This document shows positions 27,537 through 36,029 of a stretch of 64,000 bases of DNA, piece after piece (positions within the stretch are counted from its first letter, which is position 1; each line of letters opens with the position of its first letter). The position numbers and the translations under genes were made by a program. Below the pieces are notes generated by a model, which had not been told where the DNA came from, ran no database searches, and saw only the letters and a list, made by a program, of their open reading frames with translations. The DNA is from Cryobacterium sp. M96 (GTDB taxonomy: Bacteria > Actinomycetota > Actinomycetes > Actinomycetales > Microbacteriaceae): contig NZ_PJJS01000054.1 of assembly GCF_002929845.1 (NCBI RefSeq), positions 206,392 to 270,391 of the forward strand, in the 5' to 3' direction.

Positions 27537-27625
27537 GAACGAATTCGACGGAGATTTCTACCCAGGTGACGAGCTGAACCGGTTTTGTGCGGCTCGGGGA
27601 GCAGAATCTCCGTCGAATTTATTAG
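27537..27625. repeat. Intergenic inverted-repeat element, copy 3
   Basis: Left arm GAACGAATTCGACGGAGATT (27537-27556). The right arm, about 27604-27620, reads AGAATCTCCGTCGAATT, and the outer bases of the right end have decayed (TATTAGG). It lies between minus-strand mscS and pepN. A G-rich tract starts right next to it. Confidence 0.88.
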
Positions 27626-27690
27626 GGGCGAGGGCGAGGGCGAGGGTGGGAGCGAGAGCGAGAGCGGGGGTGGGGACGGGGGCGAGGGCG
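27624..27690. repeat. Purine-rich low-complexity tract with GGGCGA units
   Basis: About 65 bases almost purely of G, A and C in repeated GGGCGA, GAGCGA and GGGGTGGGGA units, directly beside repeat copy 3. It may form a G-quadruplex or triplex on the plus strand. It sits 50 bases past the pepN stop. Confidence 0.7.
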
Positions 27691-27740
27691 GATGCGGCGT
27701 GGGGCACGAACGGCGCGGGCGGGCGGATGCCTCGGCGCGG

Positions 27741-30296
27741 CTATTCCGCGTCGCGCGCCTGGGCGGCGAGGGCGCGTTCGACCCCGGCCAGGTTCTCGAT
27801 CACCAGGCGACGCAGCGCGAGCGGCTCCGGGTTGGCGTCGAGCCACTTTCGCGTCGCGGTGACGAGCGCCCGGTCAGCCAGCGGCGCCGGGTATAGGCCG
27901 AGCACCAGTTTTTCCGCGATGGAGAAGCTGCGGGCGGCCCAAACCGGCTGCAACATGGCGAAGTACTGCTCGACGAACGGCTCCAGCAACGTGGTGTCGT
28001 TGGCCCGCAGGAAACCGGCTGCCGTGACCCGCACGATGGTGTTCGGCGCGGTGTCCACGTCGATCAGAGACGACCAGGCGGCCTGCTTGCCCTCCAGGGT
28101 GGGGATGGCGGCGCGGGCCTGCGCGGCCGACTGGGCGCCGGTCGCGGTGTTGTCCGCGGCCAGTGCTGCGTCGATCTCGACCGCGTCGGCCTTGCCGCCG
28201 GCTACGAGGGCGATGAGCAGCTCCCAGGAGAGGTCGGTGTCGATCTCGAGGCCGTCGAGCGGCGCCGTGCCACCACGCAGCGCGGCAACGGATGCCAGCT
28301 GGCTGTCGGTGGTCGCGATGGCGGCGAAGAACTTCACGAACTGGAACTGCTCGTCGCTGCCGGCGTCGGCGTGGCGGGCGAGGGACCAGAGCGCGTCACC
28401 GACCTCCTTGACTGTACTCGTACGGAATTCCTCGGCGACGTAGTACGAGGCGGCGAGCACAACCTGGCCGAGCACGGTGCGCAGCGTGGTGGACTCGGAT
28501 TCCGTCGCGACGTTGCCGAGCACAAGCGTGATGAAGTCGCGCGCCGAGGTCTCGGCGTCGCGGGTGGCGTCCCAGACCGCGCCCCAGATGATGGCGCGGG
28601 CGAGGGGGCTCTCGATCGCGGAGAGGTTCTCGAGGGCCACCTCCTGCGATTCCGGGTCGAGGCGGATCTTGGCGTAGGCCAGGTCATCGTCATTGAGCAG
28701 AACGAGGTCGGGTTGTTGGCGGCCGAGCAGTGACGGGACATCCGTCTGCTCGCCGTCGACGTCGATCTCGATCCGGTGAGTGCGCACCAGGGCGCCGTCC
28801 ACCCGGTCGTAAAAGCCGATGGCGAGGCGGTGCGGGCGGATGGTGGGGTAGTCGGCCGCGGCGGTCTGCAGCACCGTGAAGCCGTTGATGGCGCCGGACT
28901 TGTCCACGACGATCTCGGGACGCAGCGTGTTCACGCCCGCGGTCTCGAGCCACAGCTTCGTCCACTCGGTGAGATCGCGGCCGCTGGAGGCTTCGAGCAG
29001 GGCCATCAGGTCGGTCAGCTCGGTGTTGCCCCACTGGTGCTTCTGGAAGTACGCGGCGACGCCGGCGAAGAATTCATCGCGGCCGACCCAGGCCACGAGC
29101 TGCTTGAGCACGGAGCCGCCCTTGGCGTAGGTGATGCCATCGAAGTTGACCTGCACGTCTTCGAGGTCGTTGATCGTGGCGGTGATCGGGTGGGTGGAGG
29201 GCAGCTGGTCCTGCTTGTAGGCCCAGCTCTTCTCCATCACGGCGAAGGTGGTCCACGCTTCGGTCCACTCGGTGGCCTCGGCGGTTGCCATGGTCGACGC
29301 CCACTCGGCGAACGACTCGTTCAGCCACAGGTCGTTCCACCACTTCATGGTGACGAGGTCGCCGAACCACATGTGCGCCAGTTCGTGCAGCACGGTGACG
29401 ACGCGGCGTTCCTTGATGGCGTCAGTGACCTTGGACCGGAACACGTACGTCTCCGTGAAGGTGACCGCGCCGGCGTTCTCCATGGCGCCCGCGTTGAATT
29501 CCGGCACGAACATCTGGTCGTACTTGTCGAACGGGTACGGGTAGTTGAACTTGCCCTCGAAGTATGCGAAACCCTGGCGGGTCTTCTCGAACAGGTAATC
29601 CGCGTCGAGGAACTCGAACAGGCTTTTACGGCAGAAGAGCCCGAGCGGGATGACGCGGGCGTCGTTGGAGGTCAGCTCGCTGCGCACGACTGCGTAAGGG
29701 CCGGCGACGAGGGCAGTGATGTAGCTGGAGATGGTGTGGGTGGGGGCGAACGCCCAGGTCTTGTGGCCGCTGCCGGCATCCGTCGGCTCGGGCGTGACGG
29801 AGTTGGAGATGACTTCCCAGGCGCCGGGGGCGGTGACGGTGAAGGCGAACGTGGCCTTGAGGTCGGGCTGCTCGAACACGGCGAAGACGCGGCGGGAGTC
29901 GGGCACCTCGAACTGGCTGTACAGGTAGACCTCGTTGTCGACCGGGTCGACGAAGCGGTGCAGGCCCTCGCCGGTGTTCGTGTACTCGGCGTCGGCGACG
30001 ACGGTGAGCGTATTCTCGGCGGCTAGGCCGTCGAGCTGAATCCGGATGCCGTCACTGACGAGTGAGGGGTCGAGCGCGGCGCCGTTCAGCGTCACCGAGT
30101 GCACGGTGCGGGTGATCGCGTCGATGAAGGTGGACGCGCCGGGCGTCGCGGTGAAGTGCACCGTGGTCTCGCTGCCGAACGTTTCCGGTCCGGTCGTGAG
30201 GTCGAGGGTGACCTCGTAGCTCTGAACGGTGATGAGCGCGGCGCGCTCCTGGGCTTCGATCCTGGTGAGGTTCTCTCCGGGCAACGGTTTCTCCAT
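27741..30296 (-). CDS. pepN: Aminopeptidase N (M1 metallopeptidase)
   Basis: 851-aa cytosolic zinc aminopeptidase releasing N-terminal residues. The substrate-amine anchor GAMENAG is at 270-276 and the zinc site HELAHMWFGDLVTMKWWNDLWLNE at 304-327, supplying two His, the catalytic Glu and the third ligand Glu. The C-terminal ERAP1-like helical domain is complete. ATG 30296 is chosen; 18 further in-frame codons upstream lack family similarity. In M. tuberculosis pepN (Rv2467) has the same neighbours. The gene is followed downstream by the G-rich tract and repeat copy 3. Confidence 0.95.
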   Translation of the reverse strand: MEKPLPGENLTRIEAQERAALITVQSYEVTLDLTTGPETFGSETTVHFTATPGASTFIDAITRTVHSVTLNGAALDPSLVSDGIRIQLDGLAAENTLTVVADAEYTNTGEGLHRFVDPVDNEVYLYSQFEVPDSRRVFAVFEQPDLKATFAFTVTAPGAWEVISNSVTPEPTDAGSGHKTWAFAPTHTISSYITALVAGPYAVVRSELTSNDARVIPLGLFCRKSLFEFLDADYLFEKTRQGFAYFEGKFNYPYPFDKYDQMFVPEFNAGAMENAGAVTFTETYVFRSKVTDAIKERRVVTVLHELAHMWFGDLVTMKWWNDLWLNESFAEWASTMATAEATEWTEAWTTFAVMEKSWAYKQDQLPSTHPITATINDLEDVQVNFDGITYAKGGSVLKQLVAWVGRDEFFAGVAAYFQKHQWGNTELTDLMALLEASSGRDLTEWTKLWLETAGVNTLRPEIVVDKSGAINGFTVLQTAAADYPTIRPHRLAIGFYDRVDGALVRTHRIEIDVDGEQTDVPSLLGRQQPDLVLLNDDDLAYAKIRLDPESQEVALENLSAIESPLARAIIWGAVWDATRDAETSARDFITLVLGNVATESESTTLRTVLGQVVLAASYYVAEEFRTSTVKEVGDALWSLARHADAGSDEQFQFVKFFAAIATTDSQLASVAALRGGTAPLDGLEIDTDLSWELLIALVAGGKADAVEIDAALAADNTATGAQSAAQARAAIPTLEGKQAAWSSLIDVDTAPNTIVRVTAAGFLRANDTTLLEPFVEQYFAMLQPVWAARSFSIAEKLVLGLYPAPLADRALVTATRKWLDANPEPLALRRLVIENLAGVERALAAQARDAE

Positions 30297-30831
30297 CTCG
30301 GTTTCGCGGTCTGCACGCGCGCCGACGCTTGTGGCGCCGCGCACCGACAATCAGCCTAGCCAAGGAATATGGTGTCTGCACGAGGGTAAGCACCGACCCG
30401 TGGGCCGCGACGGACGACCGGTACCGTGAGTTTGCTGACGTGGGAGCGCGCGGCATGAGCGCCTGCTAAGAGGCGTGGGCGCACAAAGTGTCGGATGACC
30501 CGGTGACCTCCGCTCCGATCGCCGGTTCTCGGCTCTGAAACGGCTTCGTGCTCGCGCCCGATGCCGAACTCCTCGCAGTCCCCCGGCCGCATAGGCGGGC
30601 GCTGCACTGGCGGTGAGCAGGGACCGTCGCCCCGGCAGGTGAGCGGAGGCGTCGCCCGGCCGTGCGCGTGCGCTCACCCGTCATCCGGTGTCTGGTGTCC
30701 CGCGTCCGGTGTCGGGCGTGGAGTCAATTCGACGGAGATTCTGCGGAAAAGGGCGGATTAAGGCCTCCGTGGAGCCGTTTCGCGCAAAATCTCCGTCGAA
30801 TTCGTTCGGGGCGGCTCTAGGGTTATCCACA
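30297..30831. other. 535-bp divergent intergenic region between pepN and a GNAT gene
   Basis: It contains a possible minus-strand -10 box TAGGCT (reading TTGGCTAGGCTGATTG around 30347-30362) for pepN and repeat copy 4 (30722-30809). TAGGGT (30818-30823) may serve the plus-strand gene. The middle 300 bases are GC-rich with GGTGTC repeats around 30678-30718 and contain no believable gene. Confidence 0.5.
30722..30809. repeat. Intergenic inverted-repeat element, copy 4
   Basis: Left arm CAATTCGACGGAGATTCTG; right arm CAAAATCTCCGTCGAATTCG with the GAATTC end on the right, so the element is inverted relative to copies 1, 2, 3 and 7. It ends 22 bases before the start codon of the next gene. Confidence 0.9.
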
Positions 30832-31641
30832 ATGACAACCCGAGACGCGCTCCGTGATGCCTACGACGCACAGCTTCGGCTCTGGGTTCCGACCGACCGG
30901 CCCACGGGCATCCGTTACGAACTGTCGGGCCCGGTTCTGCGGATCTTGGGACGGCACCAGGGGCTCGTCGAGACCGCTCGCGACGTGGGTGCGACCGGCG
31001 CGGCGCTCGACGCCCTGATCGCGGAGCACCGCGATTTCTTCGCTGCCCGCGGCGAGGCCTTCGAGTGGAAGACCCGCGGCCACGACCTGCCAGCCGATCT
31101 GCCGGACCGCCTGCTTGCGGCCGGCTTCGTGGCCGAGGAGCTGGAGACGGTCGTCGTCGCCGAGACCGAACGCCTGAACGTCGTGCCGGTGCTGCCGGTC
31201 GGCGTCACGATCAGGCAGGTCGACACCCGGGCCGACTTCGAGCGCATCGCCGCGCTGCACTCGCAGGTCTGGGACGAGGACTACGCCTGGCTGGCCGACC
31301 AGCTGGAGGCCGGTGTGCGTGATGCCCCGGGCGACGTGCTCGTGTTCGTCGCCGAGGCCGGCGGCGTGCGCGGCGGCGAGCTCGTCTCCTCGTGCCGGCT
31401 CGAGTTCACCCGCGGCACTGATTTCGCGGGACTCTGGGGTGGGTCGACCCTGGCCGCCTGGCGGGGCCGCGGCATCTACCGGGCGCTGGTGGCATACCGC
31501 GCGCGGCTCGCGCACCAACGCGGTGTGCGCTACCTGCAAGTGGATGCCTCCGACGATAGCAAACCGATCCTGCTGCGGCTGGGCTTTCAGGCCATCACGA
31601 CGACGACCCCCTGGGTCTGGACCCCGCCGGCTCCTGACTGA
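30832..31641 (+). CDS. GNAT-family N-acetyltransferase
   Basis: 269-aa protein with an N-terminal helical part and a C-terminal acetyltransferase domain: GVTIRQVDTRADFERIAALHSQVWDEDYAWL, then LWGGSTLAAWRGRGIYRALVAYRARLAHQRGVRYLQVDASDDSKPILLRLGF, where RGRGIY is the acetyl-CoA pyrophosphate loop. ATG 30832 follows TAGGGT by 8 bases, suggesting a leaderless transcript. If so, the -35 region falls inside the right arm of repeat copy 4. The acceptor substrate is unknown; the frame extending upstream runs through the repeat and is not real coding sequence. Confidence 0.85.
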   Translation: MTTRDALRDAYDAQLRLWVPTDRPTGIRYELSGPVLRILGRHQGLVETARDVGATGAALDALIAEHRDFFAARGEAFEWKTRGHDLPADLPDRLLAAGFVAEELETVVVAETERLNVVPVLPVGVTIRQVDTRADFERIAALHSQVWDEDYAWLADQLEAGVRDAPGDVLVFVAEAGGVRGGELVSSCRLEFTRGTDFAGLWGGSTLAAWRGRGIYRALVAYRARLAHQRGVRYLQVDASDDSKPILLRLGFQAITTTTPWVWTPPAPD

Positions 31642-31730
31642 GGTGCGGTTCGGCGGGGCGCGATCCCGGTGCCGGCACCCAGCGGCATCCGCTCGCCGCA
31701 CCAAAATGGCCCGCACCATGTCGCCCGCCC

Positions 31731-31817
31731 GAACCAATTCGACGGAGATTCTGCCGAAACCAGGCCGCAACCGGCCGCCCGGGTGCGCAAACCTCAAAAT
31801 CTCCGTCGAATTGGTGA
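31731..31817. repeat. Intergenic inverted-repeat element, copy 5
   Basis: Left arm GAACCAATTCGACGGAGATT (31731-31750). Right arm AAAATCTCCGTCGAATTGGT (31796-31815). Both ends are of the CCAATTC type. The centre has CAGGCCGCAACCGGCC. It lies between convergent genes and is followed by a tandem repeat. Confidence 0.9.
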
Positions 31818-31860
31818 GGGGCCTGCCGGCTGTCCTGCTGCCTGTCCAGCGCGCCGACGT

Positions 31861-31973
31861 GACTCGCCGACTCGACTCGCCGACTCGACTCGCCGACTCG
31901 ACCCGCCGACTCGCAGGCCGACCCCGCCGACTTGACCCGCCGACTCGCAAGCCGACCCCGCCGACGACCTGCC
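31861..31973. repeat. 13-bp tandem minisatellite
   Basis: Units of GACTCGCCGACTC, three perfect in a row from 31861, then GACCCGCCGACTC and interrupted variants to about 31973. It lies in the 3' region between the GNAT gene and the SDR gene, 44 bases from repeat copy 5 and ending just before the SDR stop. Likely a slippage-prone, non-coding repeat. Confidence 0.85.
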
Positions 31974-31977
31974 CCGG

Positions 31978-33480
31978 CTACCAGGCGCCGGGCTTGTAGT
32001 CCTTGAGGAAGACGCCGCAGAGGTCCTCGCCGCCCTCGCCGCGCACAATCGGGTCGTAGACCCTCGCCGCGCCGTCGACCAGGTCGAGTGGGGCGTGGAA
32101 GCCCTCCTCGGCGAGGCGGATCTTGGTGGGGTGCGGCCGCTCGTCGGTGATCCAGCCGGTGTCGACGCTGGTCATCAGGATGCCGTCGGACAGCATTTCC
32201 TTCGCGCTCGTGCGGGTGAGCATGTTCAGCGCGGCTTTGGCCATGTTCGTGTGCGGGTGGCCGGGCCCCTTGTAGCCGCGGCCGAACACGCCCTCCATCG
32301 CCGACACGTTCACAATGTAGGTGCGGCGGGCGTCGGATGCCGCGAGCGAGCCACGCAGACGGCTCACCAGCAGGAACGGGGCCGTGGTGTTGCACAGCTG
32401 CACCTCCAGCATCTCCAGCGGGTCGACGTCTTCCACGTTCGCGGTCCAGCTGTTTTGGGAGTGCAGGTCGGGCACGAGCCCGCCGGCGTCGATCGCGGTG
32501 CCGGCGGCGAGACGCGCGAGAGACGAGGAGCCCGGTGCGAGCGCCAGGGCGGTCAGGTCGTCGGCCGTGAGTGCGCCACTCGCTCCGGCTGCTGCGGCCA
32601 GGATCGGGTGGCTGGTGACGGATGCCGCGAGCGCGGTCGGGTGCGCGTCACTGGTGTGCCCGAACGTGACGATCTCCGGGATGACGCCCTCCGGCAGCGG
32701 CGACTGCTCGGCCTCGACCAGCATCGAGTAGGAGCCGGGGGAGCGGCGCACGGTCTGGGCGGCGTTGTTGATCAGGATGTCCAGCGGCCCGGCCGCGGCG
32801 ACGGAGTCGGCCAGGCCGATCACCTGGGCCGGGTCGCGCAGGTCGATCCCGACGATGCGGAGACGGTGCAGCCAGTCGGCCGAGTCCGGCATGGCGCTGA
32901 AGCGGCGCACCGCGTCGCGCGGGAACCGGGTGGTGATGGTGGTGTGGGCGCCGTCGCGCAGCAGGCGCAGGGCGATGTACATGCCGATCTTGGCGCGGCC
33001 GCCCGTGAGTAGGGCGCGCCTGCCGGTCAGGTCGGTGCGGGCATCCCGCTTCTCATGGCTCATCGTCGCGCAGGCAGGGCAGAGCTGGTGGTAGAAGGCG
33101 TCGACGAGGGTGTACTTCTGCTTACAGATGTAGCAGGCCCGCGGCACGAGCAACTCGCCGGCCGACGCCCGGTCGGTGCCCAGGCGCAGCTGGGCGCCAA
33201 TGGTCTCGTCATCGATGCGGGTGGCGGCGCCGGTCGCGGTCGCGGCGATGACCTCCCGGTCGGCATCCGCAATCGCCTGCCGCTTCTCGCCGCGTCGCAC
33301 CATCTTGACGGACTTGAACATCTTGGCGGTGGCCTGCCGCACGGTGACGAAATCGGGGTCTTCGGGGTCGATCTCGCTGAGCGAGGCGAGCACGCGCAGG
33401 GCGATCGCCATCTCGGCAGGGTCGATGCTGAGGGTGGACACGGCCCCGGGAGCGGGCTCGGTCGGAGGCGTCGTGGTCAT
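31978..33480 (-). CDS. Short-chain dehydrogenase-like protein with N-terminal zinc ribbon and altered active site
   Basis: 500-aa protein, about twice the normal SDR length. Residues 1-140 carry a helical N-part and a zinc-ribbon-like pair C116-YI-C119 and C134-PA-C137. The Rossmann part starts at LTGRRALLTGGRAKIGMYIALRLL (residues 151-174), with GGRAKIG where typical SDRs have TGxxxGIG, and contains LINNAAQTVRR (N238-N239-A240). A long insert of about 110 residues follows. NVSAMEG gives the catalytic Ser (S393), but the YxxxK pair reads T411-N-M-A-K415: the Tyr is absent. It may bind NAD(P)H without normal catalysis. Function unknown; located between a GNAT gene and the MFS gene. Confidence 0.8.
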   Translation of the reverse strand: MTTTPPTEPAPGAVSTLSIDPAEMAIALRVLASLSEIDPEDPDFVTVRQATAKMFKSVKMVRRGEKRQAIADADREVIAATATGAATRIDDETIGAQLRLGTDRASAGELLVPRACYICKQKYTLVDAFYHQLCPACATMSHEKRDARTDLTGRRALLTGGRAKIGMYIALRLLRDGAHTTITTRFPRDAVRRFSAMPDSADWLHRLRIVGIDLRDPAQVIGLADSVAAAGPLDILINNAAQTVRRSPGSYSMLVEAEQSPLPEGVIPEIVTFGHTSDAHPTALAASVTSHPILAAAAGASGALTADDLTALALAPGSSSLARLAAGTAIDAGGLVPDLHSQNSWTANVEDVDPLEMLEVQLCNTTAPFLLVSRLRGSLAASDARRTYIVNVSAMEGVFGRGYKGPGHPHTNMAKAALNMLTRTSAKEMLSDGILMTSVDTGWITDERPHPTKIRLAEEGFHAPLDLVDGAARVYDPIVRGEGGEDLCGVFLKDYKPGAW

Positions 33481-33536
33481 CGAACAATTCTACGATGGCC
33501 CCCGCGATGGCCCGGCCCGGTGCACACAGCACACAG

Positions 33537-33588
33537 ACCGGTGGCCCGGCGCGCCGAGACCAGGGTCTCCGCACGCCGGGCCACCGGT
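33537..33588 (-). terminator. Strong hairpin downstream of the MFS gene
   Basis: Perfect 15-bp inverted repeat ACCGGTGGCCCGGCG / CGCCGGGCCACCGGT with a 22-base loop, 19 bases past the MFS stop (33607) and upstream of the SDR start. No U-tract on the minus strand. Likely terminator separating the two minus-strand genes. Confidence 0.65.
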
Positions 33589-33606
33589 CGATGCAGCAGG
33601 GTGTCG

Positions 33607-35193
33607 CTAGACCTTCAGCGGCTCCGGCTCGGTTTCCGGCTCCGTCGCGAGCGATGAGAGATCCATCGACGAGGTCGGCGGCTCATAGGTCTCGTCGAAC
33701 GGCATCTCGTCGGTGTCCAGGGCAGGGTTGTCATCCTGCGTGGCTACCAGTTCGCGGGCCTCGAAGACCGAGTCCACGCTGGGCATCGAGCCGATCAGCG
33801 GACGCCCGGCAGACTCGCGCAGGAAGAAGATCGCGATTCCACCGATGACGGATGTCCCCATCAGGTAGTAAGCCGGCATCATGTCGTTCTCGGTCGTGGC
33901 GATCAGCGCCGCGATGATGAACGGCGTCGTGCCACCGAAGATGGCCACCGAGAAGTTGTACGCGATGCCCATGGCACCGTAACGGCTTTCGGTCGGGAAC
34001 AGCGCCGGCAGGGCCGAGGCGAGGTTGGAGACGTAGAACGTGACGGGCAGGGCGATCAGAGCCAGGCCGAGCAGCGTCGTCCAGATCTCGCCGACGCCGA
34101 TCAGCATGAAGGCGGGGATGGAGAGCACTACGGCGCTGAGCGAACCCATCCAGAGCACGGGACGACGACCGATCTTGTCGGACAGGCGGCCGGCCAGAGG
34201 GATGCAGAGCGCCATGATAACGAGGATCGGGATGGTGAGCAGTGTCCCGTGCAGCTCGTCGTAGCCCTTGGTGGCGGTGAGGTAGGTCGGCATGTATGAG
34301 GTGAGCGCGTAGCCGAGCGTGTTGGCCGCGGCGACGAGGATCATGGCGACGATGATGCCGCGCCAGTGGTTCTTGAAAATGCTGACCGGGCTGTTGGACG
34401 GGGCGGACTCGTCGGAGAACGACGGGTCGGTCGCGGCCAGTTCCTTCGCGTCCAGGGTGGCCTGGAAGGTGGGGGATTCCTCGATCTTCAGACGGAACCA
34501 GATGGCGATCAGGCCGAGCGGTCCGGCGATCAGGAATGGGATGCGCCAACCCCAGTCTTCCATGACGGGCTGCCCGAGGGTGACCTGCAGGATGGACACG
34601 AGCGCGGCGCCGATGGCGAAGCCGAGGTAGCTGCCCATATCGAGCAGGCTGGCGAAGAAGCCGCGGTGCTTGTCGGGCGAGTGCTCGCTCACGAAGGTGG
34701 TCGCACCGGCGTACTCACCGCCGGTGGAGAAGCCCTGCACGAGTTTGGTGAAGACCAGCAGCGCGGCGGCGAGCATGCCCACCTGGGCGTAGCCGGGCAG
34801 CAGGCCCACGGCGAAAGTGGATGCCGCCATCAGGATCAGGGTCATCGACAGCACCTTCTGGCGGCCGATCTTGTCCCCGAGCCAGCCGAAGAACACACCA
34901 CCCAGCGGACGGGCGATGAACGTCGCGGCGAAGGTGCCGAGCAGGAACAGGGTCTGCACGGTCGGGTCGGACTCGGGCAGGAACACCGGACCCATGGTCG
35001 TGATGAGGTAGCCGAACACGCCGACGTCGTACCACTCCATCGTGTTTCCCACGATGGTTCCGCCGAGGGCTTTCTTCAGCCTTGACTGATCGACCACGTT
35101 CACGTGCGACACCTTCAAGCGGCGCTGCAGGAGCGGATTCTTGGTCTTCACCGCCGTGCCGTCGGCACCGGAAAGTGAGCTGGTTCTGGGCAT
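33607..35193 (-). CDS. MFS metabolite:H+ symporter (ProP/ShiA-like)
   Basis: 528-aa membrane protein with 12 predicted helices. GGTIVGNTMEWYDVGVFGYL at the first helix, RPLGGVFFGWLGDKIGRQKVL (the D/E-x-x-G-R-R-type loop 2-3) and GGEYAGATTFVSEHSPDKHRG are typical of the metabolite-H+ symporter family that carries proline, betaine, citrate or shikimate. GLPLAGRLSDKIGRRPVLW marks the second half. The start is ATG 35193 (GAGAAG before it); the frame is open upstream through the leader but nothing supports it. The Glu/Pro-rich tail past residue 490 is variable. A short terminator-like hairpin lies in its leader. Confidence 0.88.
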   Translation of the reverse strand: MPRTSSLSGADGTAVKTKNPLLQRRLKVSHVNVVDQSRLKKALGGTIVGNTMEWYDVGVFGYLITTMGPVFLPESDPTVQTLFLLGTFAATFIARPLGGVFFGWLGDKIGRQKVLSMTLILMAASTFAVGLLPGYAQVGMLAAALLVFTKLVQGFSTGGEYAGATTFVSEHSPDKHRGFFASLLDMGSYLGFAIGAALVSILQVTLGQPVMEDWGWRIPFLIAGPLGLIAIWFRLKIEESPTFQATLDAKELAATDPSFSDESAPSNSPVSIFKNHWRGIIVAMILVAAANTLGYALTSYMPTYLTATKGYDELHGTLLTIPILVIMALCIPLAGRLSDKIGRRPVLWMGSLSAVVLSIPAFMLIGVGEIWTTLLGLALIALPVTFYVSNLASALPALFPTESRYGAMGIAYNFSVAIFGGTTPFIIAALIATTENDMMPAYYLMGTSVIGGIAIFFLRESAGRPLIGSMPSVDSVFEARELVATQDDNPALDTDEMPFDETYEPPTSSMDLSSLATEPETEPEPLKV

Positions 35194-35226
35194 GGGAACT
35201 TCTCTCGTAGAGATCATGTTGCTGCG

Positions 35227-35250
35227 AAAAAAAGGGGCCCGCTTTCGGGC
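35227..35250 (-). terminator. Terminator-like hairpin and U-tract in the 5' leader of the MFS gene
   Basis: On the minus strand GCCCG-AAAG-CGGGC is followed by CCC and seven T, ending 34 bases before the MFS start codon. No minus-strand gene lies upstream, so it is not an ordinary 3' terminator. It may attenuate transcription into the symporter gene. The stem is only 5 bp. Confidence 0.45.
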
Positions 35251-35379
35251 ATAACGAATAATTTTAGTCGGAAATGGGCAACAACCAGACATTTTGCCGA
35301 GGATACCCTCTCTGGACAGGGGTTTACGTTCGGTCTCCGTCGGCGCTTTCCCAGCCGGGAGACACCTAGGCTGGGCCCC

Positions 35380-36006
35380 ATGGCTGACTCTGTGAAGTTC
35401 TGGTTCGACCCCTCCTGCCCCTGGGCCTGGATGACCTCCCGCTGGGTGGAGGAGGTCTCCGCCCTGCGCGGTTTCGACGTCGAGTGGAAGGTGATGAGCC
35501 TCGCCGTCCTGAACGAGGACCAGGACGTGTCCGAGGAGTACCGCGCGTTCTTCCCCCGGGCTCTCAAGTACACCCGCCTGGTTGCTGCCGCACAGGAACT
35601 GCACGGCCAGAAAACGGTCAAGGCGCTCTACGATGCCCTGGGCGCCCGCATCCACCTCGGTGGCAGCACAAACCCCGACGAGGTCATTCCCGCCGCGCTC
35701 GCCGAGGTGGGCCTGCCGGCATCGTTCGCGGAGTGGGCCGACAGCGACCACTACGACGTGCAGATGCGCGCCAGCCACTTCGACGCCATGGAGCGGGTGG
35801 GCCAGGATGTCGGCACCCCCGTCATCGCCGTGAACGACGTGGCCTTCTTCGGCCCGGTCATCTCGCCCGCGCCGAGCGGAGATGTGGCGCTCAAGCTTTG
35901 GGACGGTGTGGTGGCCGTTGCCGGGTACGACGGTTTCTTCGAGCTGAAGCGCTCCCGCACCCGCGAGCCGATCTTCGCCGCGGCTGCGACGGTACCAGCC
36001 GAGTAA
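35380..36006 (+). CDS. DsbA-family thioredoxin-fold protein, Rv2466c-like, single-cysteine
   Basis: 208-aa cytosolic thioredoxin-fold protein. FWFDPSCPWAWMTSRWVEEV, VMSLAVLNEDQD, YDVQMRASHFDAMERVGQDVGTPVIAVNDVAFFGPVISPAPSG and LWDGVVAVAGYDGFFELKRSRTREP closely match what I remember of the mycothiol-dependent nitroreductase Rv2466c. There the site is CPWC; here the second Cys is Ala (C13-P-W-A16), so only the attacking Cys remains. A single-Cys form could still work with mycothiol by a monothiol mechanism. TAGGCT 14 bases before ATG 35380 suggests a short leader. It is followed by rpiB and nei as in M. tuberculosis. Confidence 0.88.
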   Translation: MADSVKFWFDPSCPWAWMTSRWVEEVSALRGFDVEWKVMSLAVLNEDQDVSEEYRAFFPRALKYTRLVAAAQELHGQKTVKALYDALGARIHLGGSTNPDEVIPAALAEVGLPASFAEWADSDHYDVQMRASHFDAMERVGQDVGTPVIAVNDVAFFGPVISPAPSGDVALKLWDGVVAVAGYDGFFELKRSRTREPIFAAAATVPAE

Positions 36007-36029
36007 GCCGAGTAAATATAATCGGTTGC

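Noticed and set aside
30351-30677. Arg-rich minus-strand frame upstream of pepN
   Set aside because: Low-complexity composition and no start signal; treated as intergenic.
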